Counted from the first letter of the stretch, positions 8,282 to 18,463 are shown. The stretch: 64,000 nt of DNA from an uncultured Cohaesibacter sp. (GCF_963677725.1 NZ_OY782507.1:2480001-2544000); one strand, 5' to 3'. A program made the numbers and translations. The notes: generated by a model not told the origin, from the sequence alone.

Positions 8282-11200
8282 TTAGCCTGATGCGGATTGG
8301 GCCTGATCGGACGAAGTCACTTCATCAACCGGTCTAGAAACGCTGGAGGTTTCACTTCCCTCCTTGGCACTGACAATCCTGCGCAGCATGGCGACCTGGG
8401 CGTCGGAGTTCGGCTCCTCACCCTGCTCGTTCATGAAATCGACCAGATCTGCGGGGACTACGGTGGCGCATGTCTCAATCGGCATCGGCCTGCCAATCAA
8501 ATAGCCTTGCAACTGGTCGCATTTCTGGTTCTTGAGGAACAGAATTTCATCTCTGGTCTCAACGCCTTCGGCAACGACTTTCATACCGAGGCCCGCGCCA
8601 AGGCTGATGATCGCCTTCATGATGGCAACCGCATTGTCTTCGTGACCCAGAGCGGCGACAAAACTGCGGTCGATCTTGATCGTGTCAAAGGGATATTTGG
8701 ACAGGTAGGACAGGGATGAATAACCGGTGCCAAAATCATCAAGTGCCAGAGACAAGCCGATTGACTTGAGCATTTTCATGATCGACAGACCGCGGGCGTC
8801 GTCCTCGATCAGCATGCTTTCGGTCAGCTCAAGCTCCAGTTGGGACGGTTGGGCCCCGGTTCTGGCCAGAATGGCTTCGATCTTGGCGACAAAGTCCTTT
8901 TGCTGGAACTGCAAGGGAGAGATGTTGACGCTGATATGTTTGCCAGCAAAGCGCCCTTTGGAGGCAAGACAGGCCTGATGGAACACCCAGCTGTCAATTT
9001 CGATGATCATGCTACAGGATTCGGCGACCGGGATGAATTCGGCTGGGCTGACGAGGCCACGCACAGGATGGTTCCAGCGCAGCAAAGCCTCGTAGGTTGA
9101 GATTTCCAGACTATTGGCCTCTGCGCGCGGCTGGTAATAGACTTCGAACTCACCCGCTTCCAAGGCGGTTTCCAGATCGGCCTGAAGCAGCCGACGCTTT
9201 TCCATCAGCTCGTTAAGGCCCTGTCGGTACATGTTGCAGATGTTGCGACCGGAGTGTTTTGAATGATAGAGCGCGATGTCGGCGTTGGAAAAGAGATCAT
9301 CCGCATCGCGTGCATGTTCGGGGCACAAGGCGATGCCGACGCTGGCCCCAATCATCACCGAATTGCTGTCATTCAACGCAATGGGGCGGGCCATTTCGGC
9401 CACGATTCGATGGCCCGTATCGTCTGCTTGATTGGCAAAGCTGATGTTAGGCTGGATGATGGCAAATTCGTCACCGCCCAGACGGGCGACCGTCGCGCCC
9501 GGTTCGACAATGGATTGCAATCGGAGGGCGGCTTCCTTGAGCACCAGATCACCGGCCTGATGGCCGTGAACGTCATTGACATTCTTGAAGCGGTCGAGAT
9601 CCACCAAAATGAGAGCCGTGCTCAGGCCGCTACTGGCTGCCTTGATAGCATTTTTGACCGCAAAATCGAGTTTTTCATTGAACAAAGAGCGGTTGGCCAG
9701 CCCCGTCAAGGCATCGCGCTGGGCCATGATGCGCATGTTGCGCTCTGCCGCCTTGCGTTCGCGCAGATCGACCAGACAGACAATGCGAACATTCTCGCCC
9801 TTGTAATTGATGACCCGACCGCGCACGGCGACGGGTATCCGCTCACCCGATTTGGCGATCAGATTCACCTCATAGAAATCGCGTTCATCCTCTGTCAGGG
9901 CACTGTTTGGGTCTTTGGGCCGTCCTTTTTCGCGAAATTGCATGACGGAGTTGCCCACCAGCTCATCCAGACGGTAGCCCAGCAGTTCAACCAGCCGCTG
10001 ATTGCCATCAATGATGATACCATTTTTCAGCATGGCGATGCCTTCAAAGGTGGCGTTTGACAGGGCGGTGATGCGCTCAGCTTCTTCCGATTGCGCTTTC
10101 AGGGCATCAAGCTCGCTCAGTTTGCGATGCTCGTGTTCCATATTGATCATGAGCTGATTAAACAGGTCCGTCAGTTTCTCAGCTTCATCACCGGGAACGG
10201 TTGGCAGCCTCTGGCTGAAGCCGAGCTGGCCAGACACCAGATTCTCCATCGCTTCTTCAACATGGCCAACCCCGATGCGGGTCGCATGCTCTACCACGTT
10301 AAGGCCGACCTCTTCTTCCTTGTCATTGACGCGCAAGCCAACCGCTTTGTTGAGCAGCCAGAAAAAGGCAAAGCCTAAGGTGAAGCAGAAAACAAAATTG
10401 AGCAATGCGCCGCTCGACTGGATAAAGATCTGGTGCAATCGGCTGCCAGCCAATTGATCTGCCGGGGCGAGGAATGCCAATCCTATGGTGCCAGCCACAC
10501 CGGCAAAGCCATGGGTGCCAATGGCCCCCACCGCATCGTCAATTTTCCATTTTTGCTCAAGATAGACATTGGCATATATGGCGATTGCCCCGCCGATGGT
10601 GCCGATGACCATCGCACCAAAAGGGGTTAAAACCGCACATCCCGCCGTGACGGCAACGAGACCACCCAGCATGCCATTGACCGATTTCTCAGGCAAATAG
10701 CAGCCATCCTGGACATAACCGAGCAGATGGCCTGCCACCGCCCCGAAACCACCGGCCAGTATCGTATTAAGAATAATGAAAGTAACACCTTCGCCCGCCT
10801 TCAGGGTCGAACCGCCATTGAAGCCGAGCCAGCCGATGAACAGCAACAAGCCACCCGCAGCCGACAAAACCGGGCTGTGGCCTGCAAGGCGAACTGGATT
10901 GCCTTCTTCATCAAAGCGCCCTTGTCTTGCCCCCAGCACAAGACAGGCAGCCAGGGCTACCCATGCTCCAGTGGCGTGAACGACGGTCGAGCCAGCAAAG
11001 TCGATGAATCCCTCGTTGGCCAGAAAGGCGCCAGCATTGTCGTGCAGGGCATTGCCCCAGGCCCAATGAACAAAGACCGGATAGATCAGCGTGGAGAGGA
11101 ATATGGACCCGATAACATAGGCAGACAGACGCATCCGTTCAGCAACCGCGCCTGAGACGATTGTGGCGGCCGTGCCGCAAAACATCACCTGAAAGACAAA

Positions 11201-11557
11201 GAAACCCGCTTCATAATTGGTGATCTTCTGAAGGCCAACATAATTCCAGTCAAAGCCAAACCAATCAAAATGGCTGGCACCGAACGCAATGGTGAACCCA
11301 ACCAGAGCGAAGGCTGCCACGGAGAAGGTGAAATCAAGCAGGTTTTTCTGGGCAACATTGATGCTGTTCTTGGAGCGGACCATCCCGGCCTCCAAAAGCA
11401 GAAAGCCGACTTGCATGAACATGATCAACGCACTGGCGGTCATTATCCATGTCATATCCAGCCCGGACTCGATCCCCTTGACGTCCAGCGCCGCAGCCTC
11501 AGCGGGCAGCACGGGAAGACCAAATGCAAAGAGTGTCAAAGCCAGAAAGGGTCGCAT
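8282..11557 (-). CDS. Ammonium transporter fused to PAS, GGDEF and EAL domains
   Basis: A 1091-residue membrane protein. Residues 1-22 look like a signal peptide. Residues about 28-405 are a full Amt/Rh channel with the pore histidines conserved (TVVHATG, His about 194; GTHGFAG, His about 349) and the substrate-binding Asp (IDFAG, about 186). A HAMP-like or coiled linker (405-490) and a PAS domain (about 495-605) follow. Next come a GGDEF domain with intact RLGGDEF (about 692-698) and an EAL domain with YEALLRW (about 822-828) and DDFGTGYSS (about 940). I see no RxxD inhibitory site before GGDEF. I infer that ammonium binding or flux tunes cyclic-di-GMP synthesis or breakdown; which activity dominates cannot be read from sequence. 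No glnK is adjacent. The ATG at 11557 is used; the TTG before it is unlikely. Confidence 0.92.
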   Translation of the reverse strand: MRPFLALTLFAFGLPVLPAEAAALDVKGIESGLDMTWIMTASALIMFMQVGFLLLEAGMVRSKNSINVAQKNLLDFTFSVAAFALVGFTIAFGASHFDWFGFDWNYVGLQKITNYEAGFFVFQVMFCGTAATIVSGAVAERMRLSAYVIGSIFLSTLIYPVFVHWAWGNALHDNAGAFLANEGFIDFAGSTVVHATGAWVALAACLVLGARQGRFDEEGNPVRLAGHSPVLSAAGGLLLFIGWLGFNGGSTLKAGEGVTFIILNTILAGGFGAVAGHLLGYVQDGCYLPEKSVNGMLGGLVAVTAGCAVLTPFGAMVIGTIGGAIAIYANVYLEQKWKIDDAVGAIGTHGFAGVAGTIGLAFLAPADQLAGSRLHQIFIQSSGALLNFVFCFTLGFAFFWLLNKAVGLRVNDKEEEVGLNVVEHATRIGVGHVEEAMENLVSGQLGFSQRLPTVPGDEAEKLTDLFNQLMINMEHEHRKLSELDALKAQSEEAERITALSNATFEGIAMLKNGIIIDGNQRLVELLGYRLDELVGNSVMQFREKGRPKDPNSALTEDERDFYEVNLIAKSGERIPVAVRGRVINYKGENVRIVCLVDLRERKAAERNMRIMAQRDALTGLANRSLFNEKLDFAVKNAIKAASSGLSTALILVDLDRFKNVNDVHGHQAGDLVLKEAALRLQSIVEPGATVARLGGDEFAIIQPNISFANQADDTGHRIVAEMARPIALNDSNSVMIGASVGIALCPEHARDADDLFSNADIALYHSKHSGRNICNMYRQGLNELMEKRRLLQADLETALEAGEFEVYYQPRAEANSLEISTYEALLRWNHPVRGLVSPAEFIPVAESCSMIIEIDSWVFHQACLASKGRFAGKHISVNISPLQFQQKDFVAKIEAILARTGAQPSQLELELTESMLIEDDARGLSIMKMLKSIGLSLALDDFGTGYSSLSYLSKYPFDTIKIDRSFVAALGHEDNAVAIMKAIISLGAGLGMKVVAEGVETRDEILFLKNQKCDQLQGYLIGRPMPIETCATVVPADLVDFMNEQGEEPNSDAQVAMLRRIVSAKEGSETSSVSRPVDEVTSSDQAQSASG

Positions 11558-11785
11558 CAATTTTTTAGCTCACAATAACCAGTTTCCTTAAAAATTGGTT
11601 TGAGAGCGTTAATTTGGCGTTTCCTTTTTAGGTATTTATGCTGTTCTACGCGCACAAATTGCAGGCAAATGCTGTTCTTTTATTCAAAGGGAAACAAAAG
11701 CTAGTCGGCCATGTTGCGCTCCTTGTCGTCACCTGATGGGTCCAAAGCGCAGCGTGTCCGGCACGCAGAACGCGCGGGATCAAAC

Positions 11786-11816
11786 AAAAAGCCCGGCTCA
11801 TTCGAACCGGGCTTTT
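11786..11816 (-). terminator. Rho-independent terminator of infC
   Basis: AAAAGCCCGG pairs with CCGGGCTTTT; on the minus strand a T run follows. It lies 26 bases after the infC stop and separates infC from the Amt fusion gene, whose promoter must lie in 11558-11785. Confidence 0.88.
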
Positions 11817-11841
11817 CAAAATCGGACCGTTCCGCTCGCGC

Positions 11842-12378
11842 TTATTTCGGAGCGAGAATCATGATCATCTGGCGGCCTTCGAGCCTTGGCTCCAGCTCAA
11901 CCTTGGTGCGCTCGCCAAGCTCTGCCTTGACCTTTTTGAGCAATTCCATCCCAAGATTTTGGTGCGCCATTTCGCGACCACGGAAACGCAGGGTGAATTT
12001 CACCTTGTCGCCGTCGTCAAGAAAGCGGTTGGCACTGCGCATCTTGACTTCATAGTCATGCGTGTCGATGCCCGGACGCATCTTGACTTCCTTGACGTCA
12101 ACGACCTTCTGCTTCTTGCGCGCTTCTGCAGCTTTTTTCTGGGCCTGATACTTGTATCGACCATAGTCCATGATCTTGCAGACAGGCGGTTTAGCATTGG
12201 GTGAAATTTCCACCAGATCCAGCCCGGCATCGGCGGCCATGTCCAGAGCCTGGCGCGCGGGCACAGCTCCATGGTTGGTGCCTTCATCATCGATCAGCTG
12301 GACTTCGTCTACACGGATTTGATTGTTGATGCGCGGTCCCGTCTCACGGGTTGGTTGCGCTCGATATGGACGGCGAAT
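11842..12378 (-). CDS. infC: Translation initiation factor IF-3, probable AUU start
   Basis: IF3 binds the 30S subunit and enforces correct start-codon and initiator-tRNA selection. The reading frame extends upstream of the first GTG (12264) through a conserved IF3 N-terminal domain ([18 protein letters not shown]) with no ATG, GTG or TTG at the right place. At 12376-12378 an ATT codon stands nine bases after GGAG and is followed by RRPYRAQP, typical of alphaproteobacterial IF3 N-termini. That gives 178 residues. AUU starts on infC are known from E. coli, where IF3 discriminates against its own start for autoregulation. The C-terminal domain is complete. A strong terminator follows. Confidence 0.93.
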   Translation of the reverse strand: MRRPYRAQPTRETGPRINNQIRVDEVQLIDDEGTNHGAVPARQALDMAADAGLDLVEISPNAKPPVCKIMDYGRYKYQAQKKAAEARKKQKVVDVKEVKMRPGIDTHDYEVKMRSANRFLDDGDKVKFTLRFRGREMAHQNLGMELLKKVKAELGERTKVELEPRLEGRQMIMILAPK

Positions 12379-12753
12379 GGTCGTAGTCTCCTGTAAAATT
12401 GCAACAAATGCGTCCCCTACATATGACGCAGCTTGCCTTTCCTTTCAAGTCACCTGAGAGCTCAAACGGTGCTTAATTGGCAGAAACGACAAGCCTTTGC
12501 ACAATCTATCAATAAACAATCGATGGAAACGCACATTTTGAACCCGTCAGGCGGTCACCCGAGGGACGGCAGTCATGCGCGAAAAGCATAACGAAAGATG
12601 ACCAAGATCAAGATTGGCGTTGGCGGATCTGCTATGAGCGAGCCAAAAGAAATTCAATCGTTGCAAATGACCAGCAACCTTTCTTCCCTTCCCGCATGGC
12701 GGCCATTCCCCCGATGGACCACCAAGGAAGACCAACCGATCAAGGGCTTTTTC
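12379..12753. promoter_or_regulatory. Divergent intergenic region between infC and focA
   Basis: About 375 bases that must carry the infC promoter (leftward) and the focA promoter (rightward). A reading frame joined to focA extends back to 12598 but lacks the composition of the family. I looked for a TTGAT-N4-ATCAA FNR/Anr box, expected for a formate channel, and did not find a convincing one. Confidence 0.45.
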
Positions 12754-13611
12754 ATGCCACAAGACCAATTTGACGCGCTGCTTCCTGCAGCCATGGCCCA
12801 AAAGGCCGAAGATGTGGGTGTCGCCAAAGCCACCAAACATCCCCGTGTTTCTTTCATGCTCGCCGTCATGTCCGGTGCCTTCATCGGCATCGCGTTCATT
12901 TTTTATACCGTTGTCACGACCGGCAATGGCGATATGGGATGGGGTGCCAACAAAATGCTCGGCGGGCTGGCATTCAGCCTTGGACTGATGCTGGTGGTCG
13001 TTAATGGTGGTGAACTTTTCACCAGCACCGTGTTGAGCGTTGTGGCAAAGGCGAGCAAGAAAATCACATGGGGACAGTTGGCGAAAAACTGGATCCTTGT
13101 CTATGTGGGCAACTTTGTTGGCGCGATGCTTCTGGTGCTGATCATGTTGGCTGCCAAGCATTATGAGCCAGCCAATGGTCAGCTGGGCATCAGCTACATG
13201 TCGATTGCACAGCACAAATTGCACCATACGTTCCTGCAGGCGGTTGCCCTTGGCACCATGTGTAACGTGATGGTGTGTCTGGGGGTCTGGATGACCTTCT
13301 CTGCCCGCACGGTTACAGACAAGTTGCTGGCCGTGACCCTGCCTGTTGCCATGTTTGTGGCTGCCGGGTTCGAGCATTGCGTTGCCAACATGTTCATGAT
13401 CCCGATGGGCATTCTGACCAAAGGGTCGGTTGGTCCGGAATTCTGGGAAACAGCAGGACGGAACGCCGCCGACTTTGCGGACCTGACATGGGCGCATTTC
13501 TTTATGAATAATCTGCTGCCCGTAACCATCGGCAACATCATCGGCGGGGGTATCCTTGTGGGGCTTTGCTATTGGTTCATCTATCTGCGTCCATCCAGCA
13601 AGCAGGCTTGA
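12754..13611 (+). CDS. focA: Formate/nitrite transporter, FocA type
   Basis: Pentameric inner-membrane channel that moves formate (and possibly nitrite or other small anions). The start at 12754 (MPQDQFDALLPAAMA) aligns with the E. coli FocA N-terminus and has AAGGG seven bases upstream; 285 residues matches the family. An in-frame extension to 12598 would add 52 residues and is less likely. Six membrane helices are evident, with the conserved pore-histidine segment FEHCVANMF and the NGGELFTS loop. No pflB or formate dehydrogenase gene is adjacent, so the partner pathway is elsewhere. It ends in a strong terminator. Confidence 0.93.
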   Translation: MPQDQFDALLPAAMAQKAEDVGVAKATKHPRVSFMLAVMSGAFIGIAFIFYTVVTTGNGDMGWGANKMLGGLAFSLGLMLVVVNGGELFTSTVLSVVAKASKKITWGQLAKNWILVYVGNFVGAMLLVLIMLAAKHYEPANGQLGISYMSIAQHKLHHTFLQAVALGTMCNVMVCLGVWMTFSARTVTDKLLAVTLPVAMFVAAGFEHCVANMFMIPMGILTKGSVGPEFWETAGRNAADFADLTWAHFFMNNLLPVTIGNIIGGGILVGLCYWFIYLRPSSKQA

Positions 13612-13641
13612 TCGCGTTCAGTTTTATCCAAGCGGCTTATT

Positions 13642-13678
13642 AAAAGGGTGTCGGGCGCTTGCCCTGCACCCTTTTTGT
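13642..13678 (+). terminator. Rho-independent terminator of focA
   Basis: AAAAGGGTG (13642-13650) pairs with CACCCTTTT (13667-13675), with an inner GGGC/GCCC stem and a T run, 30 bases after the focA stop. Confidence 0.88.
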
Positions 13679-13719
13679 TTGCCTAAAGACGGACGAGCAT
13701 CGGAAGCCATGCTGACGAT

Positions 13720-13920
13720 ATGGCCCCTAGAGAAATGGAGGGAATCTTAACCAGCGCGAAACCGGCGAGTGCCAGCGTCCAATCCAGTGACATGAGCGTG
13801 ATCGCCCTTCAGTGCGGCTATGACTGCGGGCCTTCCTTCTCTCGCTCCTTCAAGAGAGAGCTTCATATCGGAGCCGGAACATTTCGCACAAATGGAGGAT
13901 CAAGCCCGTTGCCTCGCTAG
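13720..13920 (+). pseudogene. Remnant of an AraC family regulator (C-terminal helix-turn-helix only)
   Basis: A 66-codon open stretch whose middle (about codons 25-56) reads like the second helix-turn-helix of AraC proteins: SVIALQCGYDCGPSFSRSF followed by KRELHIGAGTFR. The rest of the roughly 280-residue protein is missing; upstream lies the focA terminator and downstream an unrelated convergent gene. I read it as a decayed gene end rather than a functional short protein. Confidence 0.6.
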
Positions 13921-13937
13921 GGCTTGGCCGAAGATCG

Positions 13938-15134
13938 CTAGCCTTTGCCTGACGCAAGATTTGTCCCAAGCAGCTGATCATAAACCGCAAGCGTTTGTGT
14001 TCCCATCGATTTGAGGGAGAAGCGACGCTCCACATGCGCCCGCGCAATAGACGCCAAATCTGCGATGGCTTCTGCACCCATTCCCTTTTGCTGGTTGAGT
14101 TGCAACGCAATCGCGGCTTGCCAGCCTTCGGGATTGTTGTGGGTGATGGAGCGGGCAATCCAGCTTGCCGGATCGACCCCGTCCGGGCAGGCGGTCACCT
14201 CTGGTTGCGCGCCCAAATCTCCCACCAGAACCGGCGTGCCCATGGCAAGGCTTTCGGCAGCGGAACGACCAAAGGTCTCGGCATCCTGACTGGGCACAAT
14301 GGTCAGATCGGCGCGCTTGTAGGCAGCGGGCATATCGGACCAGTGACCGACCCTTTGAACACAATCGGCAAGATCATGTTCAGCGATCAGTTGGTCAAGC
14401 TCGCCGACATAGGCATCGCGACCCTGATCATCGCCAATCAGCACTAGCTTGAAGGCAAGGCCCGCCTTTTTTAACGCCCCCATCACCGGAAGAATGAAGC
14501 TTTGACCTTTCCAGCGGGTAAGGCGCGAGGGCAGGATGATCAGCGGATCACCGCTGAGGCCCCAAGCTGTGGCGAGCTTGTCGGTGCGCTCGGTTGAGAC
14601 CGCTGCAGGATCGAAGGCTGCCATGTCGATGCCGCGATAAATGCTGATGATGCGGTCCTTGGCTCCGGGATTGCGGGTCGCCACCAGTGCGGCGGTATAG
14701 TCGGAATTGGCGATCACCACATCGCCTCTGGCCATCACCGAGTTATAGAAGGCCTTCAGCTGACCTTTCTGGCTGTAGGCACCGTGATAGGTGGTCACGA
14801 ACGGCACCCCAGCGCGGCGAGCAGCAAGCAGCGCGCTCCAAGCGGGTGCACGGGAGCGAGCGTGGACCAAGTCAACATTTCGCTCCCGAATCATTGTTTC
14901 CAGCACCTGGACGTTGGAGACCAGCAAGCTCCATGGATGTTTGCTGCGACCGTCGAAGGGCAGCAATTCACCGCCGGCTTCTTCCAACTGCGGCACTAGG
15001 CGCCCCGGCTCGGCGGCCACCAGAGCCTTGCCACCCGCCTTTGTGATGGCTTGGGCAATATCCACCGTTCCGCGCTCCACGCCACCAGAATCGAGCCATG
15101 GAACAACTTGCAGGATGGTAGGGGCTTTTTTCAT
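13938..15134 (-). CDS. Glycosyltransferase family 4 protein
   Basis: 398-residue GT-B enzyme that would transfer a sugar from a nucleotide donor. The N-terminal half has LQVVPWLDSGGVERGTVDIA (residues 7-26), typical of GT4; the C-terminal half has SRLTRWKGQ (about 216-224) and a donor-site EX7E-like segment in AETFGRSAAESLAMGTP (about 310-326). The start at 15134 is chosen because the ATG begins the Rossmann strand; upstream codons look non-coding. The acceptor is unknown; cell-surface polysaccharide or lipopolysaccharide core are possible. It stands alone, divergent from the hydrolase gene. Confidence 0.88.
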   Translation of the reverse strand: MKKAPTILQVVPWLDSGGVERGTVDIAQAITKAGGKALVAAEPGRLVPQLEEAGGELLPFDGRSKHPWSLLVSNVQVLETMIRERNVDLVHARSRAPAWSALLAARRAGVPFVTTYHGAYSQKGQLKAFYNSVMARGDVVIANSDYTAALVATRNPGAKDRIISIYRGIDMAAFDPAAVSTERTDKLATAWGLSGDPLIILPSRLTRWKGQSFILPVMGALKKAGLAFKLVLIGDDQGRDAYVGELDQLIAEHDLADCVQRVGHWSDMPAAYKRADLTIVPSQDAETFGRSAAESLAMGTPVLVGDLGAQPEVTACPDGVDPASWIARSITHNNPEGWQAAIALQLNQQKGMGAEAIADLASIARAHVERRFSLKSMGTQTLAVYDQLLGTNLASGKG

Positions 15135-15219
15135 GGGTACCGCCGCATTATGTAGGCTGGGACTGGATTTTGCGCCGCTAATTTGGCGCAGCATCATTTG
15201 ACTGCCCGGAGACATAGCC

Positions 15220-16035
15220 ATGACAGCCACCGAAAAGCAAATCCTCCTTGTTGGCAAGGGAGAAAAGAGCCGTGAGATCGCCTTTCACCATCGCCCAGCC
15301 ACCGGCGCCGATACTGGCACTGGCACTGGCACTGGCACGGCCGGAATTTTCTGGATGGGCGGCTACAAGTCCGACATGGCAGGCTCGAAGGTGATGACCC
15401 TTGATGGCTGGGCGGCCCAACAGGGGCTTGGTTGCACGCGGTTTGACTATTCCGGCCATGGGATATCGGGCGGCGCTTTCATCGATGGCACCATTTCAAA
15501 ATGGTTGGAGGAGAGCCTTGCCATCTTTGAGAATCAGACAAAAGGGCCGCAGGTGGTGGTCGGCTCCTCAATGGGCGGTTGGCTGGCCTTGTTGCTGATC
15601 AGGGCCCATCTGGCAGCCGTTGGTCGGGAAATGAGCCGCATCAAGGGCCTTGTGCTGATTGCCCCTGCCATGGACATGACCAAGACTCTGATGTGGGACA
15701 TCTTTGACGATGCCGCCAAGTGCGAGTTGGCGAAGACCGGCATTTTCCGTCGCCCCAGCGAGTATGGCGATCCTTATGAAATCACCGCCGAGCTGATCGA
15801 AGACGGCAAGCAGCATCTGTTTGGCGATGCGCTCATCGAAACCGGCTGCCCGGTGCATATTCTGCAAGGGGTGAAGGATGACGCGGTGCCGTGGACCGTT
15901 GCGGTCGATCTGGTGGGACGCTTGGCGCAAGATGACGTCAAGCTGACCCTGATCAAGGATGGGGACCATCGTCTCAGCCGCGAGGAGGATCTCGCCCTGC
16001 TGACACGGGTGGTCGGCGAGATGGTGGGGCTTTGA
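15220..16035 (+). CDS. Alpha/beta hydrolase, ABHD10-like
   Basis: 271-residue serine hydrolase. Catalytic features are the nucleophile elbow VGSSMGGW (Ser about 112), an Asp in GVKDDAVPW (about 222-230) and His in DGDHRLS (about 247-253). The segments FWMGGYKSDMAGSK and RFDYSGHG resemble mitochondrial ABHD10, an esterase/depalmitoylase, which fits an alphaproteobacterial ancestry; substrate here is unknown. A good Shine-Dalgarno (GGAG) precedes the ATG. Near residues 31-43 a run of Thr-Gly is encoded by four ACTGGC repeats (15313-15336), probably a flexible insertion. Confidence 0.88.
   Translation: MTATEKQILLVGKGEKSREIAFHHRPATGADTGTGTGTGTAGIFWMGGYKSDMAGSKVMTLDGWAAQQGLGCTRFDYSGHGISGGAFIDGTISKWLEESLAIFENQTKGPQVVVGSSMGGWLALLLIRAHLAAVGREMSRIKGLVLIAPAMDMTKTLMWDIFDDAAKCELAKTGIFRRPSEYGDPYEITAELIEDGKQHLFGDALIETGCPVHILQGVKDDAVPWTVAVDLVGRLAQDDVKLTLIKDGDHRLSREEDLALLTRVVGEMVGL
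15313..15336 (+). repeat. In-frame ACTGGC x4 tandem repeat
   Basis: Four exact hexamers, followed by a degenerate fifth, encode Thr-Gly repeats inside the hydrolase gene. Copy-number change would keep the frame. Confidence 0.9.
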
Positions 16036-16096
16036 ATATCCCCCTGCCCGATCCAATAAGGGGATCAGACAGGAAGATCTGGTTGTCCATTTCGTC

Positions 16097-17525
<1,429 letters not shown>

Positions 17526-17538
17526 CTTGGCTTATATC

Positions 17539-18387
17539 ATGCAGACACTCGACCTTTCCTTGCTGAGACATTTCCTCACCATCGCCCGCTGTGGCTCGAT
17601 CAGCCTTGCGGCGCAGGAGGTGGGGCGCACCCAGTCGGCGCTGAGCATGCAGATGCAAAGGCTGGAGGAGCAGTTGGGCCGGACCTTGCTGCATCGCACC
17701 GGCTCTGGTGTGCGCTTGACGCGCGCAGGGGAAAGCCTAGTGGCCCATGCAGAAACCCTGCTGGCCCAGCATGATGACATGGTGATGGAAATGAGTGGGG
17801 CGAGTCTTAGGGGCTCGGTCAGTCTTGGCTGTACGGAGGATTATGCCAGCGCCTTTTTGCCTGACTTGCTTGGCAGCTTTTGCACCACTTTTCCGGACGT
17901 GGACCTGCGGCTGGTTTGTGCGCCCTCAACCGATTTGCGCCCCTTGTTGCATCAACGCCAGCTCGACATGGCGCTGGTCTCCCTGCCCTCGCCCGATATG
18001 AGCGGTGTGATCCGTGCAGAACAGCTGGTCTGGGTGGCCAATGAGGCGATGCCACAGCTCCTGGATGCCCCATTCGTGCCGCTGGCACTGGCCGCGCCCA
18101 CAACGCTCGATTACCGGGCGGCCTGCGCTGCGATGGATGCGATCCAGCGACGCTACCGGGTGGCCTATGCCAGCAACAGCCTTGCCGGGCTTCTGGCGAT
18201 TGCCCGCTCGGGCCATGCGCTCAGTGTGCTGACCCAATCGGCGGTGCCGGATGATTTGTGCATTGTCACCGACACGCTGCCGCCACTGCCTGCCATTGGC
18301 ATTGCGCTGGAGGTGGCTGACCAGAGATCGTCAGCGGCGGCCACCGCGCTGGCTGAGCATATCCGCAGCCAATTGCCGACGCTTTGA
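17539..18387 (+). CDS. dgdR: LysR family transcriptional regulator, probable regulator of dgdA
   Basis: 282 residues with an N-terminal helix-turn-helix (about 4-62, SLAAQEVGRTQSALSMQMQR) and a periplasmic-binding-protein-like effector domain (about 90-275). It is transcribed divergently from dgdA across a 137-base region containing a dyad. The ATG at 17539 starts directly at the family's N-terminus; an earlier frame from 17455 is rejected. The gene symbol rests on context and the known dgdA/dgdR pair; the LysR family itself is certain. Confidence 0.82.
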   Translation: MQTLDLSLLRHFLTIARCGSISLAAQEVGRTQSALSMQMQRLEEQLGRTLLHRTGSGVRLTRAGESLVAHAETLLAQHDDMVMEMSGASLRGSVSLGCTEDYASAFLPDLLGSFCTTFPDVDLRLVCAPSTDLRPLLHQRQLDMALVSLPSPDMSGVIRAEQLVWVANEAMPQLLDAPFVPLALAAPTTLDYRAACAAMDAIQRRYRVAYASNSLAGLLAIARSGHALSVLTQSAVPDDLCIVTDTLPPLPAIGIALEVADQRSSAAATALAEHIRSQLPTL

Positions 18388-18463
18388 CATTTTCGCACCA
18401 AGTGCCCGATCCGGATCGCAAGACCCGGACCGGATGATCATTCATCTCTCATCCATTCAAGTG

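Noticed and set aside
12480-12560. FNR-type box for focA
   Set aside because: ATCAAT and AATCGAT occur but do not form TTGAT-N4-ATCAA.
12598-12753. N-terminal extension of FocA
   Set aside because: An open frame exists, but the internal ATG at 12754 has a better Shine-Dalgarno and gives the family's normal start.
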